From: Carnegiea gigantea
Lineage: Eukaryota; Streptophyta; Magnoliopsida; Caryophyllales; Cactaceae
DNA length: 64,000 nucleotides
Assembly: GCA_029747015.1 (NCBI GenBank)
Contig: JAKOGI010002480.1
Span: forward strand, 42,571-106,570
Reading direction: 5' to 3'
Each line of letters starts with the position of its first letter. Within the stretch, counting starts at the first letter, position 1. Below are positions 47,315 through 58,573 of the stretch, one piece after another. The notes below the pieces were generated by a model, which did not search any database, was not told the DNA's origin, and saw nothing but the letters and a program-made list of their open reading frames with translations. The translations under genes were made by a program, and so were the position numbers.

Positions 47315-49460
47315 TCATCTAGGAAGTGGGATGGCTTGAAGTGGCTGAACTTTTGCCAATGTGATCCCAAATTTTTCTTCGATATCTACATCTTCTGGAT
47401 TTAATCCATGATCAAGCTTCCAATTGAATGAATGAAGAAAAGTGGCCAACATTAGATGTAGCATTCTATAAGCTAGTGGCATTCCGGGACATATCCTTCT
47501 TCCTGTTCCAAAGGGCATGAGCTCGAAATCTTGGCCTTTAACATCAATTTCGCTTTCCAAGAACCTTTCGGGTGTGAACGATTCAGAATCTAGCCAAACA
47601 TTTGGATCTCGCCCTATAAACCATACGTTTACCCATACTTGTGCATTTTTGGGCACCCAATAGCCACATAATTCTACATTCGTCGTGGCCTTATGGGGTA
47701 ACAAAAAAGGGCCAGCAGGATGCAATCTCATTGTTTCTTTCACTATCGCTTGAATGTAAGGTAATTTCGAGATATCTGATTCTTGTATTGATCTTGATTG
47801 ACCCTTCCCTAGAAGTTGTTCCATTTCGGCTTGTGCCTTTGCCATCTTTTCTGGATGGCGTAGTAGTTCCGTTAAAGCCCATTCTATTGTGTTGGAGGTC
47901 GTATCCGTCCCCGCAACAAATAAAGCCTGATATTCATTACAGCATAAAAATAATTAAGAAACAATGTATTTTTGTTGTTTTTCCAGCCTACTATTAAATT
48001 AAAATTAAATAAAACACAAAAGTTCCATCAAGACCCATTCCATTTTTCGTAAACATATAATAATTTTCAGCTTGCTTTCAAAGTGATGATCGTTTTTGCT
48101 TGTTTTGGTAACGGGTGATCTGCAGTCTATCTTGCCTGCTATACTGTCATTTGAACTTTTCCTATATGCCCTCCAGGTGTTCGTTATAATGCGTCATTGA
48201 AATTCTGCCCCTAATTAAGCTTGATGAGATCATTACCTTAGGTTCTAATTGCAATACAAATCGATCACCCACATATTAAATCCAAACAACAATCACAACA
48301 CCACCACGTCCAGTGAGGGTCCCGCTTTCGTAGAGTCTGAGGAGACAACCTTACCTCTACCGACATTTTTGCCCATAAAGTGATTCCAAAAGACCCATAA
48401 AACAAGAATTTGTAAAAAATATTTTACAGAAAAAGGATTTTGTGAAAATATTTTTATGAAAAAAGGACAAAATTAAGGATAAGCAGTAGTGAATAAACTA
48501 ATAGATACCAAATTAGACTTAATTGCTGCTAAGCAGTTGTTTATTAAAAAAAATGCATAGGAAAATTAGCCAAAGGGGTATCATGGTGCTTACTATGAGC
48601 ATGTGTCTGACATCGTCTAGGGTCAACTCATTTTGCTTCACAAGACTGAGTAGGGTGTCCAGAACATCGTCCTTTGAACCGATGTGATGCCTTAATCTTT
48701 CATCAATGATCTTGTCGAAAACTTTGAGCATTTTTCTAAAAGAAGTACTTACTCTTCTCCTCACTCCTTGCAAATCCAAGGCCTTAACCAATGGGAAGAA
48801 ATCCGATACGTTTGGCCGTCCAATCTCTTCCATTATATGCCAAGCAAGATCCTTGAACTCCTGCGAACCTGAAGAATCATATGCAGACAAATTCATTGAA
48901 AAAAATGTGTTCGATAACAAGTTAAGTGCGGTTGTAAACGCGGCCTTGCCAATGTTAACGGCCAAACCCTTTTCACAACAATCTTTTACAAACTCTACCA
49001 GCTCATTCACTTTTTCCTTCCTAAGGCCCTGGCTTGCATCCAACCGTTGGTTGGTGAATAGCTGGATGGCTGAGATCTTCCTGATCTCCCGCCATTTGGG
49101 ACATACAGGGAGCCACGCCATTGAGAACTTGGCATGGTCTACAGCCCAAGCAGAGTCCGGGACTTGCCTAGAGGCAAAGTCTATGTCGTGCTTTAGGAAC
49201 ATTTCCTTGGCTACATCCGGAGATGATATGACTATCGTGGTGATGCTCCCAAGCCTGAGGGTCATCAAGGGTCCATAAGTCTTGGAGAGGTCGGCCACAG
49301 AGCGGTGTGGCTTGGAGCCGAGGAGGTGGATGTTGCCTATGATTGGCCATGGCTTTGGTCCTGGAGGAAGCTTGGTTTTAGGGGAGTTTTTGAGCAAGTA
49401 ACGAAGGATGAAAATGAGGATTATGGGGATGAGCAAAATTGATATGGAGTAACATTCCAT
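47315..49460 (-). CDS. Cytochrome P450, CYP76-like, intact (B3)
   Basis: Exon 1 is 49460-48594 and exon 2 is 47926-47315, with a 667-bp phase-0 intron (donor GTAAGC). The product is 492 residues with all P450 landmarks at the same positions as B2: PPGP 32-35, AGTDTT 294-299, ExxR 353-356, PERF 408-411, heme Cys435. By eye it differs from B2 at about 17 positions. Notable ones are residues 360-361 (AG for VV) in the SRS5 loop, 392 (F for S), and three charge changes near 250-262. It lacks the promoter SINE of B2. An ER monooxygenase is expected; the substrate is unknown. The exon 2 frame is open upstream of its first internal Met, through the I-helix. Confidence 0.93.
48285..48364 (-). mobile_element. 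SINE-like 3' region in the B3 intron
   Basis: Same position and orientation as the B2 intron copy, here with CGAAAGCGGGACCC on the minus strand, which matches the core of the SINE tail in the B2 promoter. Confidence 0.45.
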
Positions 49461-49524
49461 TGTTGGAGCTTGTAGGATAAGGTTTTCTTGGCCTGGTTTT
49501 TTTTGCAGTGTATTAGGAGAAAAT

Positions 49525-49531
49525 GTTTATA
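49525..49531 (-). promoter_or_regulatory. TATA-like box of B3
   Basis: TATAAAC on the minus strand, 65-71 bases upstream of the ATG; conserved in B1 and B2. Confidence 0.5.
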
Positions 49532-50040
49532 TTATGAAGTGAGGTGTTTATGCTTCACTCGTAAATTATAAACTCCTTGCATTCCATGTTGATAGTCAAT
49601 TTTTAGGTGACATGTGAAAATGAATACTAAATGGGTTTACATTGTTAAAATGAATTTTCAATCAATAAAAATAATGTTATGTTCTTAGAAAAGTATATTT
49701 TGATAATAGTATTTTTTTTTTTAATCTTGTATTTTATTTCAGTGGAGTCAAGCTACTGTTGGTTCAATAAAGGTAGAGCTCCCTAATTACATATTTTCTC
49801 CATTCACAAAACTCAAATATGAGATTTTATTAAAAAAATAAATATCAGATCAGTTAAATCAACATATATTGATATATTTTAATAATAATTTGAGCACAGA
49901 AAAATAGATATTTTCGATAATGATCACAAAACTAGGTGTGGAGAGTAACATGGAAAGTAGGCCACTTACAATTACTGTTCTATCACGTTAATGACTCGAT
50001 CAACAGTATATTAGTGCTATTGAATTATTTACGTAAGACA
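49532..50040. other. B3 upstream region
   Basis: AT-rich, aligns with the B1 and B2 upstream regions. No gene. Confidence 0.5.
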
Positions 50041-51640
50041 CGTGGCATGGAGGGCAGCCTTCATTTACCTTCCTAACCTACTAATCATATAATGTGAGGT
50101 TGCACTATTGAATGTGATTTGCAAATGATACAATGGCACTTCCCAATGATCCGTAATTGCTTGTTTTTTTTTCTCTAGAATCCTTGATTTCTCATATATG
50201 TGGAGTCGAATTATTGTTAACCAATAAGAGTTAAAACTCTCACATTATATATTTTCTACGTTAGCAAGACTTGCATTTGAGACCCTATTAAAAAGGGTAA
50301 GTATTAGAGTACGTGTTTGAACCAACCTATGTTGGTTATTCATATTATTGTGGCCCACTACTCTTGATTTGATCTCCTGGTTTTCTTGGTGGTTTATTTA
50401 TAGAAATTATTTTTAAATTGTATTAGCACTAACTATGGCCTCCTTTAACTAGTAACCATTTGTTTAGGGGGGAGTGGGCTTTCTTTATTTTTTACAAAGC
50501 TAAATTTTAAATAGAAATGTTAGATGCCTATTTTCACAAGAGTACGTCCAACTACATCATCAAAAATAATTTTCCAAAGAATTGGAGAAAAACAACAATA
50601 TGATGGGAAGAAATCTATGATTGAATGTCCGAATTTTGATGGCCAATCTATTGCTATATTTGTCTGTCAAAAAATGTGTTTGATAGTAGCTAGCATGTCT
50701 TGATTTAACCATGTTTGGACGTCTTTGATGGTATTGGAAACTTGCCATGGAACTTGAATATTGCTTCTCAGTGCTTGGATTACGATAAGATTATCACCTT
50801 CAATAATGATTTTGTTGAACCCTGCTTGAACCGCTATGTTAACTCCATCTGTTAACATTCTTGCTTCTATCATTAGAATTAATGTGTCTACGTAATTTGC
50901 CACTCCTGCTTTGATTAATTTGCCCGTTCAATCTTATATAATAAAGCCGCCTGCTAAAAACTAGTTGAGTAACCCATCAAAGTTGATTTTGACGAATCCC
51001 GGTTGAGAAGAGTGCAACCTCATGAAATGGTCGTAGGTGGAAAGGGAAGAGGGAGACCCCTTGAAGTAATCATCAACCGATATACAAGATAATTGGATTC
51101 ACCATTCAGCATAAGCTTTTCTTCTACCTATTAAGCAAGTTTAAAAGGTTGAAAATATCAATTCTAAAAACAGCGTTATTCGTATATTTCCAGATACTCC
51201 AGCGGAGGGGAGCAATCTTCTGGAGTTTCTTTGAATTGCTTGATAATTTAACCTTTTCAAGATAATGATAAATATCCTGGTTTTCATCAAGATACAGTGT
51301 TAAGTGGAATCCAACTATATTTCCCTGCCCATTTCCATACTTTTTTAACCATGATTATAGCTTTTAGAGGCAATCAATTTGCTTGTTTTGACTTGTGATA
51401 CCTTGAGTGACATATAGAAATGATTTGTCATCATAAGACTTAAAATATTGCCTAGCTCAGAAAAAAAGTGAAAACTATGGTGAAGATTTTGTAATGATTA
51501 ACTTCAAGGACAGTGACTCTAAATTGGGTAGGACTTCGGGAATTGGATGTATGAAGGAGAGAGTAGAAATCGGTAGAAGTTGGAAGGAGTTTGTTCGAGT
51601 CATAACTTTGTCGGCGTTATAAGAAGTGGGGTGAAGTGGC
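50041..51640 (-). repeat. R block copy R3
   Basis: Fourth copy of the duplicated spacer, with its RNase H-like relic and the empty solo-LTR site near 51645. Confidence 0.7.
50614..51007 (-). pseudogene. RNase H-like domain relic, R3
   Basis: Keeps VQAGFNKIIIEGDNLIVIQAL with the EGDN catalytic motif intact in a 78-residue frame. The last part, around FGHSI, is out of frame. Confidence 0.65.
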
Positions 51641-52383
51641 GAGGAGTTGGATAGAATGAGATTTTTTGGAAATCCACTCCCCATAAAAAAGCCTTTTTAA
51701 TCTCCGGTACTTTGGGCCAATCATGCCCTTAAATCGCAATTATTTTTTTCTGTTAATTTTAAGACCTCGTTGGCTTCAAACATAAGTTGATGGTTGCAAT
51801 AAGTGATAGTGAATATTAAAAATTAATCATTGGACTCTGCTGAATAAAAAAACCCCAACAAAGAAAAACAACAGTGTTTCATAACCAATATATTTAGTGT
51901 TTTTAGGAGCATGTGTTGGCATATACAATATATATACACACATATATTTTTCTAGGTGTATTCAATTGTCATATATATTTTTTTAATATATTTTTATTGA
52001 TATAACTTTGGAAATCATGTGCTATCATGAGATGACCAATTCGTCATGCTCAACTCATCACTCTGTTTAGGGCCCAAAATTTCTTCACCGAAGTCCTTTT
52101 CTTTTGGTGGAGAGAGGATACTTAAATAATTGAATAATATATTTTTTTTTCATTATTGAATAATATGCTAATTGAGAATTGGAACATCCAACTTTAAAAT
52201 TCAAAAGGCACTGTAAATTATTATATTATCTCTTAACAAACTAATAAGAAAAAAGTTCTCAAAATTATAAAACTATTAGGTGCAAACTATATACATGAAG
52301 TATATGGCCTGGTAATTTAGCAATCTAATAGCAAGCAAGCATTAGTTTTCAAGTGGTGTAAATATGAAGCACTCAAGCCAACC
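51641..52383. other. 3' flank of C3
   Basis: AT-rich, aligns with the C1 and C2 flanks; TA/CA microsatellite near 51925-51945. No gene. Confidence 0.5.
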
Positions 52384-53759
52384 TCATATAGGGAGTGGGA
52401 TGGCTTGAAGTGACTGAATGAAGAAGAGTTGCCAACATTGGATGCACCATCCTAGGGCCTAGCAGCATCCCAGGACACATCCTTCTTCCTGTTCCGAAGG
52501 GCATGAGCTCGAAATTTCGGCCTCTGAGATCAATTTCACTATCCAAAAATCTTTATGGCACAAATAATTTAGGGTTTGCCTAAACACTTGGATCTAGGAA
52601 GATGGGCCATACATTCACCCATACGCATGCTTTTTTTTTTTTTTGGCACATGATAGCCACGTAGTTGTACATCGCTCTCGGTCTTATGTGGTACCAAAAG
52701 GGGGCTGGTGGATGCAATCTCAATATCTCTTTCACTATTGCTTGAGCGTAGGGTAAATTTGAGATATCATATTCTTTGATTGACCTTCCTTGACCTAGGA
52801 CTTGATCGATTTCAGCTGATGCTTGCATTATCTTTTCCGAATGACGTAGTAATTCAGTCATTGCCCATTCCAGTGTAATGGCAGTTGTATCGGTTCCCGC
52901 TGTGAACAAGTCCTGATGCCAATTCAAGGAGCACAGTCGAGAAACAAAGAAAGCTTCATTAAACATGACCTAATTTGCTTTAGAAAAATTAACCTTGAAA
53001 ACAATAAGATTTTCACCGTATTGTTCTCTCATAGTAAGTGATTCTTTTGACATTGGATTACATTATTTTTGCCTAATCATCATATCTTGTAGTATCTTGT
53101 GTATCTTTAATCGAACCTAAACCCTCACCTGCTTGGTTGAAGATATATGGTGCAATCCATGTGGGTAATTGGAAGGCTTGTAATTTAGATAAGTCCTATA
53201 ATAATATGCTCTGTACCCCCTTGCAGACTGAATTTTGTTTGTATATTGATAGATTAGAACAGATTATTGAGTGTTTCATGGTAGCTTCAAGGATATTCAT
53301 AATTTGTATGATTCAGAACTTATGTTAGAGGCCAATGATGCCCGGTTTGAAATGAGTCTGAGCCTCCCCGCACACCCCCTCTTGTCACCATGGATTAGCT
53401 CTTGAATCTTCTTGATTTTGTTACATCTTTGGTTGTGGTATTTGTAACTTGAATGCTTATAATGGGTCCACTCTCTCTCCCTCTTGCTTGGCCTGCTTTC
53501 ATTTGTCTTTTCATGTATGCCCTCTAGGTGTTTGTTATTATGCCTCAATGAAATCCTCTATTTTTTGCATGGGGTCATACTTCAGCTTCAATTGCCATTG
53601 CCCGCGTAAATGTAAGCAAAGAAGACTTAACTGCTGCTATACAATTGCAAAAATTAAGTGGGAAAACAAACTTACCAGCAGCAAGTGTTTGACATCATCA
53701 ACTGTGAGCTGATCTTCCATGACAAGCTTGAGTAGAGTGCCTAGAACATCTTCATTTGC
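52384..53759 (-). pseudogene. Lineage-C P450 pseudogene C3
   Basis: The exon 2 remnant spans 52912-52384 and the exon 1 remnant 53759-53676. It shares the about 100-bp C-terminal deletion with C2. The I-helix AGTDTT is intact, but frames are broken in the HPPAPF...PHK region and at a T run near 52631-52644. Most of exon 1 is missing, as in C1 and C2. Confidence 0.85.
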
Positions 53760-55332
53760 TGTTTTTCTCTTCTTATATTGGAGTGCCTCATTAGTCATTT
53801 CATACTGAGTAATGGTTTTCTGTTAGAATCAATTCGGCCTGAAGAATTATTACATAAAAATATGCAGGTGACGCTGGATTTGACTAATGTTTTTGCAAAT
53901 GTATGACATATGAACACTGATTAGGAGTTGGTTGGCTTCGTTGTTACTTGCTTGTCTTTTAAGCAGGGAGTATTATTGGACGACATCCTAGTTTCAACCT
54001 GTTATAAGGTGAATATTGTACATTACACTTTTCCGGTGCCTTTTGTGTATAGGACCACTGCCATTTAATTTCAGAAATGTGATGTAAACAAACCTATTTT
54101 TTCAATTGTAGGAAATTATAGTCGCATGATTGATTGCGATTCAATTCATAATTAGTTCTTCAGGGTATTAGAGTACTCCTGTTTATCAACTAGTATCGTT
54201 GATAAAATATTTAAGCGTCTTCGCAAAAGAACTAAATTTGAATTTCGCTAACTTCATTTTGTTTCTAAAGTGAAGTTCAATTTTTCCTTTGGTGATATTA
54301 TACTATCTTTTATAAATCTTTGAACCAAGTTAAAAAAATGATTATTTTTAAAAAGAAAATAAAAAAATATAGGCATGATGCCATCGTTGAACCTGATATA
54401 TATGCTAACTTTTGAAAATAAAAAATCCCCCTATCCCCAACTCTTCTTTTTTTTTCTTTTCTTTTTTTTTTTTTTGGTTGGCCATAAGACTACTTGAATT
54501 GCATGGAGCCTTCCCAAACTTAAAACAATTGGCTAGGGAAATGTGAAAATGATGGAATGAAGTTTTGTCATTACTTTCTACTCTGGCTTGTATTATGGAA
54601 TAATTTATCCAAGAAATATCTTGCTAATCTTGATCCTTAATTTACTAAAGCTATTGTTGACTCGTGAAACGCAGAACTTTTATATCATAAATTCTGTCTA
54701 TTTATAAGACTCCAATATAAAATTTTATTTATGTTAAACTATCCAAATCAACTTGTATATATTTTTTTTTATACGATCGGTATATTAACTGATGTTTTAA
54801 AGTTGACTTTCAAAAAATATAGATGGTTGACTCACAACTTGTGAAGTAAAGAGCTAAAGAATGACAATCTTTGGTAAAAATAACTCGAATAGCAAGCTTT
54901 GTCAGCCAACGATCAGAGACCTTAGGAGGAGGAATGTGCTTGCTAACTTAATCAGAGACACCCACCCTCTGATCAGATGCACCAATGATCATTCTTTGGA
55001 CATCCCAGCATTAAGTTCAAATTTTTGATTGAGTTGACTCACAATGTCGATAGATATTCAAAAGCCAAGACAAACTCTCAAGTTATCATGATCGCAGATG
55101 GGAACTTATTGCTAGACCTTGAACCATTAAGTTCAAATTTTTGATTGAGTTAGTTCTTAAATAAGATATTATATTTTTTACACTCTTAAATCCTGAGTCA
55201 CCACAATATATTTGCAAATTATCACATATTCTGAAATGTTATAATATATGTCTCCTTTCTCTCTGCGTATGTTTATTACATGGAAGATCGAGTTCTCATG
55301 CACGTTAATTTATATGGATTCTAAACGTATAT
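53760..55332. other. Spacer right of C3
   Basis: AT-rich, aligns closely with 14594-16340. It ends where a copia LTR inserted, in the sequence that corresponds to GTATATGCTTC of the other copies. No gene. Confidence 0.55.
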
Positions 55333-55959
55333 TGTTAGGATTAATATCAGAATAACAGTATAGCGGAAGCGATAGGATGCAATAGAAAATCAGAAATTCA
55401 ACCAATAAACAACAGAACAATAGGAAGAGAACAAGAACACAGGAATTTAACGTGGAAAACCCAATGTGGGAAAAACCACGGACGGCGACAGCACACCGAC
55501 AAATTTCACTATGAGCAGAGTAGTACACCACAATCACTTTAGTGATTAAGAGCAGAATTACAATACTCTCAATTGTATTCTCTCACAAATAACCTCACTC
55601 TCTCAATGTGATTTCTATACTGGAGTGTGTTTTGAAACAAGGCCCTAGACCCCCTTTATATAGGGTCTGTGAGGCAGGGTTTCCCCCTGAAAACCCTAGC
55701 TACCACCTTCCAAAAACCGTCACCAAAGCGCAACCCTAGCCGCCACTTTAAGTCGGCAGAAAATTTCCCCTGGCACGGTCGTGCCAGGGCGGCACGGTCG
55801 TGTCGTGCCATGTGGCACGACCGTGCCACATGGCACGGGCACACCGTGTCACTTCTCTGCTGCTCTGTTCTTCGGTCTTCTATGTCGCGGCACGCCCGTG
55901 CCCATGCAGCATGGTCCCCCCGTGCCTAAACCCGAGATTTTGGGCCATAAAACCCAACA
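55333..55959 (-). repeat. 3' LTR of the copia element
   Basis: 627 bp. On the minus strand a TATA box (CCCTATATAAAGGGGG, near 55651-55666) lies about 105 bp downstream of a GC-rich array at 55770-55925 with GGCACGGTCGTGCC palindromes. Confidence 0.8.
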
Positions 55960-56058
55960 ATCTCCACCTTGGACCAAAATCTCCAGTCTTCAATTACTGT
56001 CGTCGTCGTCACACCCCAAGGGGTGATGCCCCCTATGGGGCTATGCCCCGCAAGGCCC

Positions 56059-57015
56059 TCAAATACTGCGAATACCAACTGAGTTCAAGCAATGCTTGAA
56101 CTTAGCTCTAGGAGATGATTTATATGAACTTTCCTTCATATAACCTGTCACAGTAGATGCCTGCAAGACATAGAGGCCTCCTTGCCTCAAACCCTTCAGC
56201 AGAATCCTACTGCCCTTTGAGACCTTCAGAACTCCACCTTCAGCTGAATATTTGCACCCTTTGGATTCAAGGGTGCCCAACGAGATGAGGTTACGCTTCA
56301 AGTCAGGAACATGACGAACATTCCATAAGGTCCTGACAGCGCCATCATGAGTCTTGATTTTAACAGTACCAATTCCAGTTACTTTACACTGGGCATTATT
56401 GCCCATGTGAACTACTGTTGAATCAACTGGATCATATGTTGAAAACCAGTCCTTGTGAGGACACATATGATAGGTACACCCAGAATCAAGAATCCAATCA
56501 GAATCGCTCCCCCCTTCAGTAGAGGTAGCAAACAGAACGTCCCCATCAGAATCAGATTCAGCAAATGAAGTTTCAGCAGGCTCCTCAGAATTATCTTCTT
56601 CTTTCTCCTTCTTCTTTTGCAGTTTCCAGCAGTTAGCAATAATATGACCCAATTTACCACAGTAATTGCAGGTCTTACCAGCATGAGGATTTTTAGACTT
56701 AGAACGGTTCTTACTCCTATTACCGTTCCCCTTTTCAGTTGCTGTACCCCTTACTGCTAATCCTTCAGCAGAATCATGAATGTCACGATCAAACTTCTCT
56801 TTAGACAACAGGTTTGACTTAACATCTTCAAACGATATAGTATTAGAATTACTATATAGCATAATCTCCTTAAAGTGTTTATAAGAAGGGGGTAACGACA
56901 CAACAAGCAAAATAGCCTTATCCTCATCCTCAACTTTCACATCTAGACTCTCCAAGTCAACAAGAATAGAGTTAAACTCATTCAAATGCTTTTGGACAGG
57001 GGTACCTTCAGCCAT
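56059..57015 (-). CDS. Copia gag-protease fragment
   Basis: 318 residues open. It shows the C-terminal half of a UBN2-type gag, a CX2CX4HX4C zinc knuckle at residues 116-129 after a Lys/Arg-rich stretch, an aspartic protease active site DSG at 177-179, and a pre-integrase segment up to about residue 290. The last about 25 residues come from past a deletion junction and are not copia-like. The N terminus is missing: the frame starts at an internal Met a few bases from the nested element. It is a non-functional remnant, expected to act in particle assembly when complete. Confidence 0.85.
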   Translation of the reverse strand: MAEGTPVQKHLNEFNSILVDLESLDVKVEDEDKAILLVVSLPPSYKHFKEIMLYSNSNTISFEDVKSNLLSKEKFDRDIHDSAEGLAVRGTATEKGNGNRSKNRSKSKNPHAGKTCNYCGKLGHIIANCWKLQKKKEKEEDNSEEPAETSFAESDSDGDVLFATSTEGGSDSDWILDSGCTYHMCPHKDWFSTYDPVDSTVVHMGNNAQCKVTGIGTVKIKTHDGAVRTLWNVRHVPDLKRNLISLGTLESKGCKYSAEGGVLKVSKGSRILLKGLRQGGLYVLQASTVTGYMKESSYKSSPRAKFKHCLNSVGIRSI

Positions 57016-57027
57016 ACGAAAGGTATA

Positions 57028-58447
57028 TGTTGAGCGGTAAATTTACCTATTTTACGTGCTTCTTTCACCCACTTTTAGCTCGTATAATAACTTAATTCTT
57101 AGGATTTTACCTTGTTTTATTTATGTTTTGTAGGAAATAACTCCAAATCAAGCAAACGTCGCAGAAAGGGAAGAAGATGGGACAAAACGATGAAAATCAG
57201 CGAAAACAGGCGAAAAACAGCAGTGCACGGCCATCCTGCAGGGAGGCACGACCGTGCAGCGGTGGCCGAAGCCACGCACGGCCAGCACGGCCAGGCGCAC
57301 GGCCGTGCGTTCTGGCCGTGCGTGGTGGCGCACGGGCGGCCGTGCGTGGCGGCACGGCCGTGCGTCGGGCCTGTGTTCGCGATATAACCCCTTTTTGCCA
57401 GTTTGTTCAGGGAGTTCGTTCGGGGTTTCTCCTTGGGCGATTTTCTAGGTTAGTTTAGGTTAGGTTTATCCAATAAAAACCTCAATAGGAGGATTAGATT
57501 AGGATTGTAGTTTGTATTTTGGGATTCAAGCTTGTGGATCTCAAGTTCTTCAATCGATTCAAGCATAAGTTTCCCTCTTCCTTTTCTCTATTTATTTCAT
57601 TGTTCTTGTTTATGTTTTGTTAGTTTTAATTCTTGTATTTGTTTTGCTTAAGTTTATATGTTTAGTTTTTGTTGTTAATATATGTTATTTACTTGTTTAA
57701 ATTCGTTTGATTTCATTTCCTTCGCTTTGTTCTTCAAGTTTATGTTCTTGTTTGTTAGTTTAGGTTTTCATGCGTTTTTCATGATTTGTTGGTAGATTGT
57801 GTTGGCTTGGATTGTGATTAGCCTCTTGATGGCTAATTGATCTTGTACTAGGCCTAGCCATACCCAATCTATGCCTAGAACCTAGAGTTTTCCTTCACGC
57901 CCGCCAAGTGTTCGATGAAATGCCTGAGAGGGCTTTCATCCATATTATTGGGCGATTGACTTATGCTGAGAGGTGAGGTCAATTAGCTAGTGTGGGAGAG
58001 GGAATAGCCGAGTTCGGGACATGAAAATAGTATCCGAATCGAGCTTAGGTCCGGGGTTGCTAGTTTTGTGGTCTAATTCGCCTAACCCCACGAAAGTAGG
58101 TGGTTACACGAGTTAGACTAGCTCATGACCCTTGAGAGAGGGCTTGGGTGGTCTTTGATGGTGCAACCGACCATCTCTTGTTCATAGTATGGTTTGGGTA
58201 GGTTAGGACTCATCTTGGTTAGTTAGTTCATCCATTGGTAAAATCATAACTCCAAGTCACTTGTTTTTTTGTGTTTGTAGCGTAGTTTAGTTTCCCCTTT
58301 TCACTCTTTGATCTCGCCTAGATTGAGACGCTCTAGTGAACTCTGGTAGTTGAAAACCCAATTCCCTGCGGACGACACCCCAAGTACTCAACGATACACC
58401 TTGCACTTGGGGTTTATAAATATTAAAACTCTGTTTTTCTTGCAACA
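57028..58447 (+). repeat. LTR A of the gag-only element
   Basis: 1,420 bp. GC-rich palindromic array at 57224-57373, TATA-like GATATAAC at 57381-57388. Left neighbour is copia sequence ending GTATA. Confidence 0.92.
57224..57373. repeat. GC-rich CACGGCCGTG array, long form
   Basis: Several GCACGGCCGTGC-type palindromes with CGTGCG linkers. LTR B has the same array about 80 bp shorter (61629-61704). Confidence 0.85.
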
Positions 58448-58453
58448 AGTTTT

Positions 58454-58470
58454 TGGCGCCGTTGCCGGGG
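58454..58470 (+). promoter_or_regulatory. Primer-binding site (tRNA-Asp), copy 1
   Basis: TGGCGCCGTTGCCGGGG is the complement of the 3' end of plant tRNA-Asp (GTC), as used by Athila-type elements. Confidence 0.9.
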
Positions 58471-58573
58471 AATTGGCGTTTTTCAATATTGGGGTTTACT
58501 TTAGCATTCGAGGCTAGGCCTTTTGAAAATCAAAAAAAAAAAAAAAAAATTACCCCAAAAAAAAAAAATTTCA

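Larger units (their letters stand above)
55333..57027 (-). mobile_element. Internally deleted Ty1/copia retrotransposon, minus strand
   Basis: The LTR 55333-55959 (TGTTAGGA...CCAACA) is followed by the inverted polypurine tract ATTTTGGTCCAAGGTGGAGA. Then comes a gag-protease frame that ends after the pre-integrase region. Integrase, reverse transcriptase and RNase H are deleted. The 5' end is cut off at 57028 by a nested gypsy-type element. Confidence 0.85.
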
